Assembly: GCA_012295275.1 (NCBI GenBank) | Contig: CM022670.1 | Span: 30,338,438-30,402,437, forward strand | Reading direction: 5' to 3' | DNA length: 64,000 nucleotides | Origin: Chrysomallon squamiferum | Lineage: Eukaryota; Mollusca; Gastropoda; Neomphalida; Peltospiridae | Shown here: positions 1 through 12,416 of the stretch, one piece after another | Layout: the number at the start of each line of letters is the position of its first letter | How positions within the stretch are numbered: the stretch's first letter is position 1 | Position numbers and translations under genes: made by a program | The notes under the pieces: model-generated | The model's input: the letters and a program-made list of their open reading frames with translations, nothing else | The model's database searches: none | What the model was told of the DNA's origin: nothing

Positions 1-1018
1 TTTTCAACAGATGGTAAATCGCGATGTTTTGAATGTTGAGAAGCTAATGTGAAGTGCTTTTGAATATCAGTTCTGTATGAAATAACATGGTGTATTACTG
101 ATAATGTATATTGACAAAGTGAAGAACAAACCTGAATGAAAACTGGATCCGCTGTATATTTATGTTTTTCAGGGTGTTTGTTATACATGACTTGGTGTTT
201 TGCATGTTAATATTTTCAAAACTGACAAATTGAAGAATACGATTGAGTGACAAGACTGAAATTGAAAAATATTCATAAACTGAATTTCAGCATGTTTATA
301 TAAGTTTACTGATGATAAACTTGCAAATCAGAATTGCAGATGAACTGACAGGAACGAGCCAGTATATTTTTCTTTATCATTGTAACATTTTATGGACTAC
401 CATTAGTTATTTTATAAACCAATAAAACATGAACATAACATTCTTTCTAATGCATGAGGGGGTTTTTTCATTAGAAGGCAAAAAATAATCTAAATATTGC
501 TTAATACGGTCTGGCTAGATTAGGATTTTACGTAACAGTCCCTTTCAGTTAAAACATCTAGCCGTTTAAAAGCGAGAACACACTTTTATAAACAGGTCTA
601 CGGTTAATGAATGTTACAGGTGTTTTTCATGGAGCACTTTTTAGTGTATCCATTGTTATATCAGCAATAAAGTTGTTCTAGAAGCGCAGGTGAAGGTAGT
701 ATTTAGTAACGATGTTAATGGAAACAGCATAACATTTATTCTTTTTCTTTTTTTAATACATATAATGGAGTTTATTGCAACAACATATTATTTATTAATT
801 GTTTTTGTTTTGTTTTGTTTTTTGTTTGTTTTTATTGGTTTTTTTTTTTTTTTTTTGATTTCTTTGTTAAAAATTTATAGCTTATATTATTGTCTTACAT
901 TGTCAAAAACATGTAGTTCTTGTAAACAACATACTAAGTAAGTTAGTATAAGAGTAAAAAAAGTAATTAATAACAACAAAAACAAAAACAATAATAGCAA
1001 TAATAATGATAATAACAG
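1..1018. other. AT-rich non-coding stretch
   Basis: No supportable coding exon. A canonical AATAAA lies at 421-426 on the plus strand and could end a transcript entering from the left, but there is no coding sequence upstream of it in the window to support this. Long T runs occur around 840-857. Confidence 0.5.
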
Positions 1019-1019
1019 C

Positions 1020-1077
<58 letters not shown>
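1019..1077. repeat. (AAT)n microsatellite
   Basis: About 19 near-perfect AAT repeats, flanked by AAC/AAT-rich sequence. Apparent poly-Ile or poly-Asn reading frames here are artefacts of the repeat. Confidence 0.95.
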
Positions 1078-1079
<2 letters not shown>

Positions 1080-1365
1080 TATCATAACAATAACAATAAC
1101 AGTTTTCTGGTACAAAGTATTAAGAACATCTTTATTGGTTTATTAGTTGGGTTTTTTGTTGGTTTTTTTCTTCACTAATTAATTGTTGTTTTTCTCTTTT
1201 AAAGTTAATGTGAAAAGTGATTTATCATACATAAAAATATTAAAAAGAAATTAGATATATTGACATTTTAAAATATAATTAATATGATTCATAAATGTTT
1301 TACAATGATGAAAAAAGTTATTTACTCTTTAAATTTTTATTATTCAAAAAATATATTGATCTTAC

Positions 1366-1398
1366 CTTGATAAAATCAAAGCCTGTGCTTCCGTTTAC
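1366..1398 (-). CDS. Candidate 33-bp internal exon
   Basis: On the minus strand a pyrimidine-rich acceptor ending CCCCCTCCAG is followed by 33 bases that read VNGSTGFDFIK and then a strong donor, AAG/GTAAGA. The exon is phase 0 at both ends. The only other exon suspected on this strand (5396-5674) also ends in phase 0, so the two could join across an intron of about 4 kb. The exon is so short that chance is a serious alternative. Transcript reads spanning the junction would decide it. Confidence 0.22.
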
Positions 1399-1520
1399 CT
1401 GGAGGGGGATATTCAAAAACACAACAACAGCAACATACCCAAAGAAATCCATGCATTAAAAATATTGCTTAACAACAAATTCCGGTAAAACGTGTATGAC
1501 TAAGACACATATAACATTTC

Positions 1521-1684
1521 TTTAAAAAAATAAGTCGAACAAACACATTCAGTTATCCACTTGTTTCTTTTACAACATAAATTTGTCCGTTTATAAAGGT
1601 CACCTTCCTACAACGGATAGATTTATGTGGTATAAGAAACAAGTGGATTTCTGAACGTGTCTGTTCGACTTATTTTTATTTAAG
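1521..1684. repeat. Foldback (MITE-like) inverted repeat
   Basis: Two arms of about 72 bp (1521-1592 and 1612-1684) are inverted copies at roughly 85-90% identity, with a loop of about 20 bases. The outer ends share AATAAGTCGAAC and the inner ends share a stretch around CCACTTGTTTCTT. There is no coding capacity. The form is that of a non-autonomous foldback DNA element; the RNA would make a long imperfect hairpin. Confidence 0.75.
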
Positions 1685-2312
1685 TATGAAATATATTGCC
1701 TGAACGGTTACAATGTGTTTATATGTGTTTCGTAAGTGTATACTTATACGTATGTTTGTCTGTATGTGGGTATGTATCTACATATGTACATATGTGAGCG
1801 TTGCCGTTTCTCTATGGCCCGTGTAAAAGATCAGCAGCAAGAATACTTTTATTATTCTGTACAGGAACGCCCATACCAGTACCTTAGTTAATCAGGGATA
1901 TTAGCTGGAACCGAATGTATTTCTGACTATATATAAACGAGTATGGATCTTTCAAGCAGTCACGTCACGGGAAATGTTGGCTCAAGTCATTAAGCTCACG
2001 GATAGATGAAAGAAATAAGTAATCACGTTGGAGTATTACCTGTTTAGACATCCTATTTGTATTCTGATAAGATATAACAGGTGAAGGAAGTATAAATATT
2101 GTTACCCTTACCCTCAAGTTGCAAGCGTTTACGTAACCAAAAACCTTTGACCTAATCTGAAACCTGTTGTCTTACAATTTATAAGCGGTCAAACCGACGC
2201 AGTGCATTTTATTTTTTTTTTTTTTTTTATTTTTTTATAGATGTTTATATCAGTTTGTATACCTGCATTACATATGCACAGACACAGACCCAGATATACG
2301 TAAATACATACA

Positions 2313-2393
2313 GACACACACACACACACACACTCACACATACACACATCTGTGTGTGTGTGTATATATATACACTATATATATATATATATA
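2313..2393. repeat. Compound (CA)n-(TG)n-(TA)n microsatellite
   Basis: A CA run is followed within about 30 bases by a TG run and then alternating TA. The CA and TG halves are complementary, so the tract can fold back on itself. Reading frames called across it on both strands are low-complexity artefacts. Confidence 0.9.
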
Positions 2394-4643
2394 AATGTGT
2401 TTTTATGTGTTGTATGTATGTATCTAGAGAAAAAGAAAAAGAGAGACACAAACGTGCGTATATGTATATTATATATTATATGTGTATGTCTTTTTATCTT
2501 TCATTAAAAAAAAAATGCCATTTACAGAAACAAAATAAATCTTATTATAACGTATTAAACAAAACAAATCATAAACCTATAAGGTGTGTGTTGTAAACCA
2601 ACACCCATACAAAAATTTCTAATTATTGCTTATACTAATATGTATCCAAATCAACATTTGATCAAATGTGAAACTTTAGAGCATGTCTTAAAAATATCTT
2701 TCATCTGACAGATATTTTTTGCGTTATGTCATACTTAAGGATCTAAAGTAATCTAAATTATTTTCAATATACACAAACAAAATATGAAGAGATAAACTGA
2801 GATAGAGATAGGTAGTTACTGACCAGCAACAAGTGCAATATACAGAATATAAACGACAAGAAAAAAAACCCCACATCTGCTAGGATTTTGTTTCAAGGGA
2901 AAATGGTTGGATTTGAGGACAACCGACTTGAAATATTCTTAAGGTATGGTTTTTTGTATAATAAGCGTACTGCACAAGACATTTATAGATCGTTTTTAAA
3001 GGGAGTCTCAAATAAACGTGTCAATAATGCATGAAAAGTCCTGAAACAATTTTTATATAAGTTCTGCAGTGGATTACTAAACAGAACATCTTCAAATAGG
3101 CGTGCTAAATACTCGACCAATATAATGTGAAAGAAAATACTCTATAAAAAGAACATTAAAACATGTTATGAAAGTGAATGGTATAAGAAGGCGCACCTGT
3201 CGTTTATAAAGATTCGGGCAAAACATATAAATCAAAGTTATTGTCATGGCTTCTTTATTGTTGTCTATTGGGCCGTCGTGACTCTGTCTGTATGCAAAAT
3301 AACAACGAGGTTAAAGATAAAGAATAATTTTATTTTTCTATAGTTTATTTAATTTATAGATCTTTTATTAATATATTATTATTTATTTTATGTTATTTGA
3401 TTAAATTATTTTATTTAATTTAATTTTATTGTTTTAGAAGTATTTTACTAAATTAGTATGCACTTGTTATTTCAGTGGTCTCTGCTAACAGAACTTTCAG
3501 ACAAACTAAGCTAAGCAAGACGTAGCCATAAGAACATTTTTAGAAAAGCCCCATATATCTTACAACTATTTAAAAATTTAGTTTTAAAACGTCTGCTCAG
3601 TGGAATGTATCTCAAGTATTTTTACATGTTACGTATGGATTTCTTTTCCTATTAAATCAAACAGAAAATATTGATACCTTAGGCTTTCATAGCTCTGAAA
3701 ATTTCATCTCCAAATATCCAAAGGGTTGACTTCAAAAGCCTAGACTGTAAAAAGGTGTTTCTTTGGAGTATCGTTCGTTTGAGTGATATTCAAATGTGAC
3801 CGTCCCGCAGTCCGTATTAAAATGTAATGACTTGAAGACTGTATACAGTACTCATCGAGAAAAAAACAAGACAGTGGTATAGATATTACAAGAATGCAAA
3901 TATAGTTAAAGCTAGCTATTTTCAACGAGATTTGCAATACAACTAAAATTATTTGTTTATATTTGCAGCCAAATCACTGTGTTATTATTATTATTGTTGT
4001 TGTTGTTGTTTTATTATGCATCATCATCCTTTGTAATGTAATATTTGTATTAATTTTTCATCATTCAGCTATTTATTTAACAGTGATTTTAATTCATTGA
4101 CCTTAAGTCAATCTCAATGCATCAGTTTATATACTAATTCACAAAATGAACACAAAATGATAATACTTAATATATTATCTTTTGTTACAGTTCATTTGCT
4201 CCTACAATGTAATCGCTCTGTGTAACATCATAAATTTAATACGACTGTGAGTCAAACATACGGCAATATAATACTTAATAAAAATGGTTATAAAAACACG
4301 ATTTATCCAATAAAAAGCTGGGGAGTTAGGAAACATTTTTTATTGACTCATCTTTATCTAAAGCATGCTGAAATTTACGATTACTCATAAAAATAATAAA
4401 GGAGCAGTAAAAGGGTTACGGTACTCCAAAGCACAAAGTCACGCCACTTCTAAATCTATATGTAACGTTTTTGAAAAACCGTCATCGATCATGTCTGTAT
4501 GGGTACTTTAGATGCAGTAATCAATCAGATATGGATTAAACTAATTAACTGTCAGTTCTTTGATCGACAAACGTCTGTTATATCTATTATATTTTTATAA
4601 AGCTGGTATATCTTTACGAATGCTCCAGACTTTTGTGATTAAA

Positions 4644-4644
<1 letters not shown>

Positions 4645-4704
<60 letters not shown>

Positions 4705-4713
4705 TATATATAT
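4645..4713. repeat. (AAT)n microsatellite with (AT)n tail
   Basis: About 20 AAT units running into ATATATATAT. Poly-Asn frames across it are artefacts. Confidence 0.95.
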
Positions 4714-5311
4714 GGCATTACACGTATTTAGCGAGATTAAACATGTTAAGGGTTTCCCTTGGTAATAAAATATTTATCACAACAAAGCTGCGGACAGGAC
4801 GATAAAATATTACGAACACGAAACAAACAGGTTGAATTTCGTTTGGGTCTTGTGACAAGAGTGAATTGAACTTTTACAGTGAACCTGAGACAGTGTATTT
4901 GTACAAAAAATGAACGTTAATAAAAGTATCTATGTCAGGGCCTAGGGTAAAGCTCAGGTGAAAAAGGGGATGAATGCAAATGAGAAATTTAATCGGAAAC
5001 AAATTGACGCTTTTGTGTTCTCTGTCTGTATCTCTTCCTCTGTGTATTTGTTTGGTTTTTAAGTGTGTGTGTGTGTGTGTGTATGTGTGTGAATAAGTAT
5101 AGAGATGTATGTACACATTTGTATAATATACGGCTTTTCTGTCAGTCTGTATGTGTATGTATGTATGTATAATAATAATAATAATTTTTCAGCGACATAA
5201 TTTAAGTTTTATGTTTTATATTCAGTATTAAATTTAAGTTTTATTTGAATTTATTTGATAATTTAAAAGGAAACTACAGCAGACTGATTTTTGTATCAGT
5301 CTAGATGTAAA

Positions 5312-5346
<35 letters not shown>

Positions 5347-5395
5347 TTGTATTTTTAAATTATTTTTTACAAGTAATAAAATACTCCCAACTCAC

Positions 5396-5674
5396 CTGTG
5401 TGTTATTCGAACGTCCTGCTCTGTGCAACGACGACGTCATGGCATCGTCTATGATCCTCTTCTGCTGTTCCTTCAGAAGCTTTAGTTCTTCCAGGCCCTG
5501 CATGCTGGCTTCCAATCTCGCTCTCATCCTGTCCGAGTCCGTTCTTTTTAGAACCGGTATCCGAATGCTGCCGGGTAGTTCGTTAAGAGACCTGCTCCTT
5601 CTCATCACTGGCATAGCAAGACTCCTAGGAGGAAAAAAACACGTGCCCTGCTCCTTGGTCATCCTTGTTGTCAT
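5396..5674 (-). CDS. First coding exon of an unrecognised gene
   Basis: A 93-codon open stretch starts at the ATG at 5674-5672 and ends at 5396 at a consensus donor, CACAG/GTGAGT. An in-frame stop lies just upstream, at 5701-5699, so this ATG is the first available if no 5' exon is spliced on. A longer frame starting at 5686 begins with GTG and is not preferred. The peptide is basic, with RRSRSLNELP, a kinase-site-like motif, around residues 25-35. It is followed by a helical, charged stretch (RMRARLEASMQGLEELK, then LLKEQQKRIIDD) that looks like the beginning of a coiled coil. Codon content is clearly richer in G and C than the flanks. I do not recognise the family. The downstream exons should lie at lower coordinates; only a weak candidate at 1366-1398 was found. 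Confidence 0.6.
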
Positions 5675-6246
5675 GGTGACCACCACAAGAAAACAGCCTT
5701 ATCGTGAATTAAGTGTGAGTTAATACCATTTTTTAGACATGCAATTCAAAATGTTTGTTAAGTACGTACTTTTTGTATTTGATTTATTTATCGTAAGATT
5801 CGTTTATTTTTTAATGGTTATTTGTTATTATGAAACTGGGTAAAAATGGACAGGCAGCTAAGTAAGTATTTCCCATTATATGTTCAATATCCAGAATGGA
5901 CCACAAGTCTGACATATATCCAGTATTATGTAATTTATTTTTTGAAATATGGATAAAAGATACTCGTCACTTTGAAAACATCACAGAATGAGGTTAATGA
6001 ACCCATTATATTATCCTGAATAGTTTCTTCACTGAAACGGCTTCCGAGAGTATAATAAATAGAACAACGTCTGTGAAATAAACTGAAGATTATGTATCGA
6101 ACAGAAGAATTTTTCTGGAATACGTTAGCAGATCACTTCTAGCCTCACACTGAGTGTTTGACGTTATCGGAATGTTTACAAGAAGTTTAAAAAAAAAAAA
6201 AAAAAGAGATCTGTCGAACTTGTCACCTTGTATGAACCAACTGGAT

Positions 6247-6287
6247 CTCAGCTTAGTGTTCGGGCAACCCGAACATGTCTAGCTGAG
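6247..6287. repeat. 41-bp hairpin-forming palindrome
   Basis: Outer arms CTCAGCT/AGCTGAG enclose inner arms TGTTCGGG/CCCGAACA around a CAA loop, giving 15 paired bases with a small internal loop. It is GC-rich compared with its surroundings. It could be a small structured RNA element, a short foldback scar or a protein-binding palindrome; nothing in the flanks decides between these. Confidence 0.6.
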
Positions 6288-7402
6288 AAATGCAGCCAAT
6301 CAGCTGTAGGCAAGGGATAACTGCATATTTCCTGTATATGTGGAAATATAATCATTCACATAAATATATGTATATTCGTCCCTATTTGAGGACTCACTTA
6401 AAATAAATTGAAAGAAAACTTATCAATTTATTATGCTATAGTTTCTATATATCAAAGTTAACACTGTTTTATGGTACACATGTCAGTATAACCAACCAGC
6501 TTACCGCTTGCATATAAAAGTATTTCCTTGCGTCCATATAATAGCTTACATATGGAAAATAATTCCGCGGGTGTCCTTTATAAAGCAGTCACAAATACGG
6601 TTTCTCTCATCTTTTACGCTGAATTCACCAAACCCATGCGCCAGCCGAACGAATAACAGATGTCTGCAGTCCGTCTAAGCGAAGTGTACTCTAGTTTTTT
6701 GTCGAGATCAGCTGAATAACGTCAAATTAGAATGAACCAACACGGAGGCGCGTTTCACTTCGTATTGACACAACACGGCACTTCGTAGCCCCGTTGAAAA
6801 ACACAGTGTCCCATGTACCAGTGATTGATTTAATCAGAAAATAGCTACTTCGTACACTGTCTATCGCGACAGTCTACGATTCATGGACCCGCTCTATTTA
6901 ACTAGGCAGCTTTGAATAATATAGATGTGATTTAGTATTTTATCGAAAAAGATATTTATGCCAGCACCCATTCAAAGTACACACAAACTGCATGGTAACT
7001 TGAGAAGTAAACACAACATAATAACAATTCGATGTTTTTGTAAGAAGGGTTTCTTAACACAACACTGACTGAGTGGCTTGACAGACAGTAGGATTGTTTC
7101 TGGTTGTTTTTTTTTCAGTGTACAGCAAGTGTCACCTTAATTATAACGACGAATCGAAATGGGAGTTATCGCACATATCTCTTTGGGTTTTATTCGACGT
7201 TAGCGAACGAAAGCAGCAGAAAGAAAAAGAAAAAAGAAAAAACGTTACTTGCCAGTGTTCTTTCCAAAGTTAGCATCATTAATTGTCGGTAACAAAGAAA
7301 CGTGTGAATACTTTTACTTTGGCTGTTTGATAGACTGATCTTTACGATAAGTAAGTCTGTCACAGCCATCATGTATTTGTGTTTGTTCTTGTGCATGCTT
7401 GT

Positions 7403-7576
7403 TTGTATGTATGTATGTATGTATGTATGCATGCATTTATGTATGTATGTATGTATGTATGTATGTATGTATGTATGTATGTATGCATGCATGCATGTAT
7501 TATGTATGTACGTACATGTGTATGCAAGTACCTATATCTTTTAGTCTTTCTGTCTACATAGGTATGTACGTGTGTG

Positions 7577-7620
<44 letters not shown>

Positions 7621-7745
7621 CATGTAGATTTGTATGTATGTGTGTATCTATCTATCTATATATATATATATATATGTATATTTATGTATATATATATATA
7701 TATATATGTATTATGTATGTATGTATGTATGTTTGTATATATGTA
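7403..7745. repeat. (ATGT)n / (TA)n compound microsatellite
   Basis: Long runs of the tetranucleotide ATGT, with CATG interruptions and TATATA blocks. Open frames on both strands (repeating MYVC or HTYI peptides) exist only because a 4-bp repeat rarely makes stops. Confidence 0.95.
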
Positions 7746-9502
7746 TTGTGTATGTGTATTTAAGAATTAAAGAACGCATTGGCACAGTAAATTCTTTTAT
7801 TATTTAAAAAGATTTAATCTTTTTTCTAATTTTATCTCTAGGGATTCGATTTAACTTACAATTGACCATTGTAATGTTTATTACAGTGTGCTTTTGTCCT
7901 TTGTCTATATATTTATTAATGTGTTACCATATTTTAAAATCAAAAACAAAATTATTTACGTGCATGAAACCTTTTAAAACTCTATGCAGAAGCATTCGGA
8001 CATGTTTAAAAATACATTTATAGAGCAAAACAGTGCATTTCTAAATCTATTTAAAACTATTTCAAAAACTATTTAGAAAGTATCCTTTGAAAACATCTTA
8101 AAACATTTCCGTACTTTTTATTGAATTAATTCGTAAGTCCTTTGAATATGCGTATTATTCCGAAAACCGCATAGAGACTAAAATGTCTTTTAGACTTGGT
8201 TTTTTCTCTAAGTTATGACGGGATCAGAAATGAAAAGTATAGCCTGAAGGTTCGAACCTCAAAAGACGTATATAATGATAAATTCGATGAAAATGACCAA
8301 GCCGACGTTAAAGGCCTTGGAAATAAAAAAAATATCTTTATCGTTAAAGACTTTCTGTGTCAGATATTAAGTGGTATATTTCGTATGTTCATAATTATTC
8401 CATCGAAATAGCTTACTACAATATTTGACTTTCAGGCAATTCTTGACTAGATAAATTAACATGTGGCCAAAAAAAAAAAAAAATAATAATAATAATAAAA
8501 TATAAATTTAAAAAAAAAAAATTATATATATATATACAGATTGTGTAGTCTAGCTCTACATCGACGGGAAACTCTCTGAAGCAAACTATGCAGAGTTACC
8601 TCCCATTACATGTCAATTTCTTGTAATATTTACAAACTTAAAAGCAACATAAATTAAATAAACTCTCTCGACAGAATAATAATTGCATGTTATTTCGCTG
8701 GCCGTTATTATTATTTTGTTCTCCTTTTTAAGGACGATACAGAACATTATTTACAAATCAGTAACGCTGTCAAAATACTTATGATATGAGATATATTGCC
8801 TTCAAGTAATGATGAGACAGAACTGAAGAACGAACAGAAAACTACAGCGGGAATAATTCTACGGACATAAATATGTATTTCAACTGTTCATGCATTCTCA
8901 TTTTGGTACTTTCTTCTCTTCCTGGTTTTCCGTTAATCTAATTTCTTATTCTTTCACATTTCTAAGACGTTTGTTATGCAGATTATCTTCACATCGAGAC
9001 CAGAACAAGACAATACCAAATTACAAATTTAATGTCCTGTTTCGTCACCTCGAATACCTACATCATTACTAAAAAGTATTTCGACCATTATTGTATCATA
9101 TTTTGCAAATACCCCCCCCCAAAAAAAATAAATAAATAAATAAAAAAAAAAAGTCATGAATAGTTTAGTGTTAAAAACAATTAAGTCTTCTTCTTCAGTA
9201 TATCTATGTAGCATCTGTTTCCTGTACCTTAAGTAAATATAAACCAGAAAAATATAAATATAAATAAAGCAATACATTTCTAAAACGTATAATAAAAAAA
9301 TATTTATTTTAAATTTTAAATAAGTTCAACAATAATATCAAATAATATATGTATATAACAAAACAAATGCAATAACAATTAACAAATGTGAATGTAACAA
9401 CATTGCTGTAAATATGTTTTATCACAGTTTGAATTATATTGTCCGCAGACCTAACAGTCATTTTCACTCATCTACCGCTATAATGGACAATTCTGTAACT
9501 AT

Positions 9503-11428
9503 TTAGTCAACTTCTTCAATCGTAGGTCCATTCCCACAGCTGGCTCCTGAAGTACAATTTAAGTTAGGCTGTCCACACGTTTTGGATTGACCGTCAAGTT
9601 TGGCCATGATGGGTGAGCACACTTTCTGCAGTTCCTTGTGTCTGTATTCGTATTCTTCCTTCTCAGCTAGAGAGTTATTGTCCAGCCACTGCATGGCTTC
9701 ATCGCAAGCTTTCGTAACAGTTTCTTTGTCTGAACTGTCCAGTTTATCGCCGATCTCAATGACCGCGCTTTTCACGCTGAATGTGTAATTCTCTAACTGG
9801 TTTCTAGCGGCGATTCTCTCCTTGTGTTTGTTGTCCTCGTCTCTGTACTTCTCGGCTTCGTTCACCATTCTTTCTATATCCTCTTTGCTTAGCCGCCCTC
9901 TGTCGTTCGTTATCGTGATGGATTTGGATTTTCCTGTGCTCTTGTCTGCAGCTGACACGTTGAGGATTCCGTTGGCATCGATATCAAAAGTAACTTCGAT
10001 TTTAGGAACTCCTCTCGGAGCTGGTGGTATCCCAGTCAGATCGAATTTGCCGAGGAGATTGTTGTCTTTGGTTAGTGCTCTCTCACCTTCGAAAATGCGA
10101 ATGGTCACTGCTGGCTGATTGTCGGAATATGTTGTAAACACTTGAGATGTTTTAGCTGGAACGGTCGTGTTTCTCTCGATCAGTTTCGTCATGACCTCTC
10201 CCGAAGTCTCGATGCCGAAAGAAAGTGGAACAACATCTACAAGCAACACGTCCTTAATGACGTCACTCTTGTCGCCACTCAGAATGGCCGCTTGTACCGC
10301 TGCACCGTAGGCGACGGCCTCGTCTGGATTTATTGATTTATTCAGCTCCTTACCGTTCATGTAGTTCTTCAACATGTTCTGGATTTTGGGAATCCTCGTC
10401 GATCCTCCGACCAGAACGATTTCGTTAATCTTTGACTTGTCTATTCTAGCGTCTTTGATGGCTTTCTCCACGGGCTCCAGTGTGGCTCTGAACAGGTCTG
10501 CGCACAGCTCCTCGAAACGAGCTCTCGTTATTTTCGTGTAGAAGTCGATTCCTTCGAAAAGTGAATCAATCTCAATGCTGGCTTCGGAACTGCTAGACAA
10601 GGTCCTCTTGGCTCGCTCACATGCAGTTCTCAAACGGCGAACTGCACGTGCATTACCGCTAATGTCTTTCCTGTTCTTTCTCTTGAATTCTTGAATGAAG
10701 TGGTTCACCATTCTGTTGTCGAAGTCTTCTCCACCCAAATGGGTGTCACCAGCAGTGGATTTCACTTCGAATATGGATCCCTCGTCAACTGTCAAAACTG
10801 ACACGTCGAAGGTTCCTCCACCGAGATCAAATATCAGAATGTTTTTCTCACCTTTAAGATTTTTGTCTAGTCCGTAGGCAAGAGCAGCTGCTGTCGGTTC
10901 GTTCACAATTCTCAAGACGTTTAATCCGGCGATAACTCCGGCATCTTTCGTCGCTTGTCTCTGGGCATCGTTGAAATATGCTGGGACCGTTACCACAGCG
11001 TCTGTCACAGTCTGGCCCAGGTGTCTTTCCGCTGTCTCCTTCATCTTCGTCAACACCACGGAACTGATTTCTTCTGGCGTGAACACTTTGTTTTCACCTT
11101 TATATTCCACTTGAATCATCGGCTTACCGGCTTGATTAATCACTTTGAACGGCCAGTGTTTCATGTCACTCTGTACCGACGAATCGTCAAATTTTCTTCC
11201 TATCAGTCTCTTGGCATCAAACACGGTGTTCTGTGGATTCATAGCCACCTGATTTTTGGCAGCGTCGCCGATCAGTCGTTCTGTGTCTGTGAAAGCCACG
11301 TAACTCGGTGTCGTTCTGTTTCCCTGGTCGTTGGCGATGATTTCGATCTGTCCATGCTGGAAAACTCCAACACACGAGTAGGTCGTTCCCAAGTCAATTC
11401 CTATTGCGGGTGCTTTTCGATTTGCCAT
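9503..11428 (-). CDS. hsp70: Cytosolic inducible-type Hsp70 (left copy)
   Basis: This is an ATP-dependent chaperone of the cytosol and nucleus that binds unfolded polypeptides with J-domain and nucleotide-exchange partners. The 641-residue frame has no intron, which is typical of stress-inducible animal hsp70s. The nucleotide-binding domain shows [10 protein letters not shown] (about residues 9-18), [14 protein letters not shown] (199-212) and [12 protein letters not shown] (337-348). The interdomain linker is [10 protein letters not shown] (393-402), followed by the substrate-binding domain, and the protein ends GPTIEEVD, the TPR co-chaperone anchor of cytosolic Hsp70. The C-terminal tail lacks GGMP repeats and carries cysteines. 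The start is the ATG at 11428, giving [14 protein letters not shown]. It differs from the right copy at only three residues: Leu396, Leu623 and Cys625 here. The promoter is at 11589-11638; a likely poly(A) signal (AATAAA, minus strand) is at 9308-9303. Confidence 0.97.
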   Translation of the reverse strand: MANRKAPAIGIDLGTTYSCVGVFQHGQIEIIANDQGNRTTPSYVAFTDTERLIGDAAKNQVAMNPQNTVFDAKRLIGRKFDDSSVQSDMKHWPFKVINQAGKPMIQVEYKGENKVFTPEEISSVVLTKMKETAERHLGQTVTDAVVTVPAYFNDAQRQATKDAGVIAGLNVLRIVNEPTAAALAYGLDKNLKGEKNILIFDLGGGTFDVSVLTVDEGSIFEVKSTAGDTHLGGEDFDNRMVNHFIQEFKRKNRKDISGNARAVRRLRTACERAKRTLSSSSEASIEIDSLFEGIDFYTKITRARFEELCADLFRATLEPVEKAIKDARIDKSKINEIVLVGGSTRIPKIQNMLKNYMNGKELNKSINPDEAVAYGAAVQAAILSGDKSDVIKDVLLVDVVPLSFGIETSGEVMTKLIERNTTVPAKTSQVFTTYSDNQPAVTIRIFEGERALTKDNNLLGKFDLTGIPPAPRGVPKIEVTFDIDANGILNVSAADKSTGKSKSITITNDRGRLSKEDIERMVNEAEKYRDEDNKHKERIAARNQLENYTFSVKSAVIEIGDKLDSSDKETVTKACDEAMQWLDNNSLAEKEEYEYRHKELQKVCSPIMAKLDGQSKTCGQPNLNCTSGASCGNGPTIEEVD

Positions 11429-11434
11429 ATTCTT

Positions 11435-11545
11435 CTGAAAAAATTAATATCTTCGTTCTTCTGTAAAATAAAATCGTTTTGCTTCAATCAGCGAAACGTA
11501 AATGCTTGTAAGTCGATTCTTTTAACACTCCGTTAACTGTCTTAC
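11435..11545 (-). other. Possible 5' leader intron of left hsp70
   Basis: On the minus strand a good donor (CCTGAT/GTAAGA) and a strong acceptor (TTTTTTCAG/AAG) bracket 111 bases ending six bases before the ATG. A leader intron is known in some animal hsp70 genes. With a TATA-based start near 11566 the first exon would be only about 20 nt, so this stays tentative. Confidence 0.35.
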
Positions 11546-11588
11546 ATCAGGTTTCGGATAAGGACTGCCGGCCATGGTGCGAGTGATG

Positions 11589-11638
11589 CTTTATATACTG
11601 AACGGCGATACCGTCGAATGTTCTCGAATGAGCTCGAA
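11589..11638 (-). promoter_or_regulatory. hsp70 heat-shock promoter (left)
   Basis: Reading on the minus strand, 11638-11614 consists of five 5-bp blocks: TTCGA, GCTCA, TTCGA, GAACA, TTCGA. Four fit the alternating nTTCn/nGAAn heat-shock element rule and the second is degenerate. TATATAAAG follows at 11597-11589. A CAGTC initiator-like site lies about 31 bases below the TATA start, predicting transcription from about 11566. HSF1 trimers would bind the element. Confidence 0.85.
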
Positions 11639-11796
11639 CACACTCGGCATTACTCGTTGGTTTGTTTGCTACTGTAGCTATTTTTAGCTGTGTACGTCAC
11701 CGTGGGGAATACCATTCACGTTTAACATATTTTATTCTATAAATACACATGCAGTTTATTGCTCGAGTAATAATAACCAAAAAATAAAAACAAATG

Positions 11797-12416
11797 TTTA
11801 ACAGTACATAAAAATGTTAATGTTACTATTTATTTAAGAATACTCTTAAAGAAATACCGTTCATATTTTACGTATTTGTTTATTTCTTTAATTTCTTTCA
11901 ATAAAAATGAAGCTGTTAATTAATTGCTTATAACTAAGAATTTATTAACAAAAACATTTTAAAATATAAATCTTTCTCAGTACGTTGTACATTGAGTTAT
12001 GGACTCCACTCCAGAGAGGTATATAACTGGTCAAGTATGAATATATATCATATTAGAAAAGAGACTATATCAGTTGCGTAGATACTCTATCACTGAAGTA
12101 TCTTATTCAAGGTGTTGTTCAGAGATAATATACAAAGATCATGTATTAATATTTTAACAGTGTATTAGATACTGTATCATTGAGGTTTCTTATTTTTATA
12201 CACAGGCAATATACAACAGATCATATATGAATTTATTTAACAGTGTATTACATACCTTGTAGCTGATCTAGATACTATATTACTAGGCTGTAAACACAAT
12301 GTGTTTGAAATATCAACATATGAGTTTGGTATTTTACTCTGTTTTTATAAACAGAAAATAAAAGAACTATGAACATATTTCTACGGTATGTGACAGAAAT
12401 CATATCATTTGAGTTT
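11797..12416. repeat. Left-only block with ~85-bp degenerate tandem repeats
   Basis: This 620-bp segment interrupts the inverted duplication. In the right arm the flanking sequences join directly at 15532. Inside it, a unit containing AGATACT(G/C)TATCA and ending TTTAACAGTGTATTA recurs around 12080-12165 and 12166-12252, with a further partial start near 12269. Motifs like GAGTTTTGGTAATTT recur near 12324 and 12408. Expansion here or contraction in the right arm would both explain it. There are no terminal repeats or clear target-site duplication, so a transposon is less likely. Confidence 0.6.

Larger units (their letters stand above)
1685..5395. other. Non-coding, microsatellite-rich stretch
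   Basis: No supportable exons. It contains a poly-T tract (about 2211-2236), a compound CA/TG/TA repeat (2313-2393), (TTATTG)-like sequence near 3985-4015, an (AAT)n block (about 4645-4703), and (TG)n tracts near 5065-5092 and 5314-5344. If the exons at 5396-5674 and 1366-1398 belong to one minus-strand gene, this is its intron. Confidence 0.5.
5675..8218. other. Presumed upstream region of the 5396-5674 gene; microsatellites
   Basis: No coding exon found. The region around 6550-6900 is less AT-rich than its surroundings and could hold a promoter for the minus-strand gene, but no TATA or initiator arrangement is convincing. It also holds a strong small hairpin (6247-6287) and a long ATGT/TA repeat (7403-7745). 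Confidence 0.4.
8219..11796. repeat. Left arm of hsp70 inverted duplication
   Basis: This is the reverse complement of 15532-19107 with very few differences. The outer edge is sharp: homology starts at CGGGATCAG (8219) and is lost one base further out. The inner edge is at CAAATG (11796). The arm holds a complete hsp70, its promoter, its 3' end and about 1.1 kb of downstream flank including a poly-C/poly-A tract (9112-9128). The two arms differ by about 2 bp in length, in the homopolymer part. Confidence 0.95.

Noticed and set aside
5313-5723. 136-codon plus-strand frame over the TG repeat and the 5396-5674 exon
   Set aside because: It begins in a TG microsatellite and is the complement of the better-supported minus-strand exon with a consensus donor.
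8240-8265. RNA polymerase III B-box-like GGTTCGAACCT near the outer palindrome edge
   Set aside because: No matching A box or cloverleaf around it; it is simply a short palindrome, so no tRNA or SINE is called.
10955-11536. 193-codon plus-strand frame opposite the left hsp70 (and its mirror at 15792-16373), plus shorter ones
   Set aside because: Antisense shadows of hsp70 codon usage. Their identity in both arms only reflects the identity of the arms.
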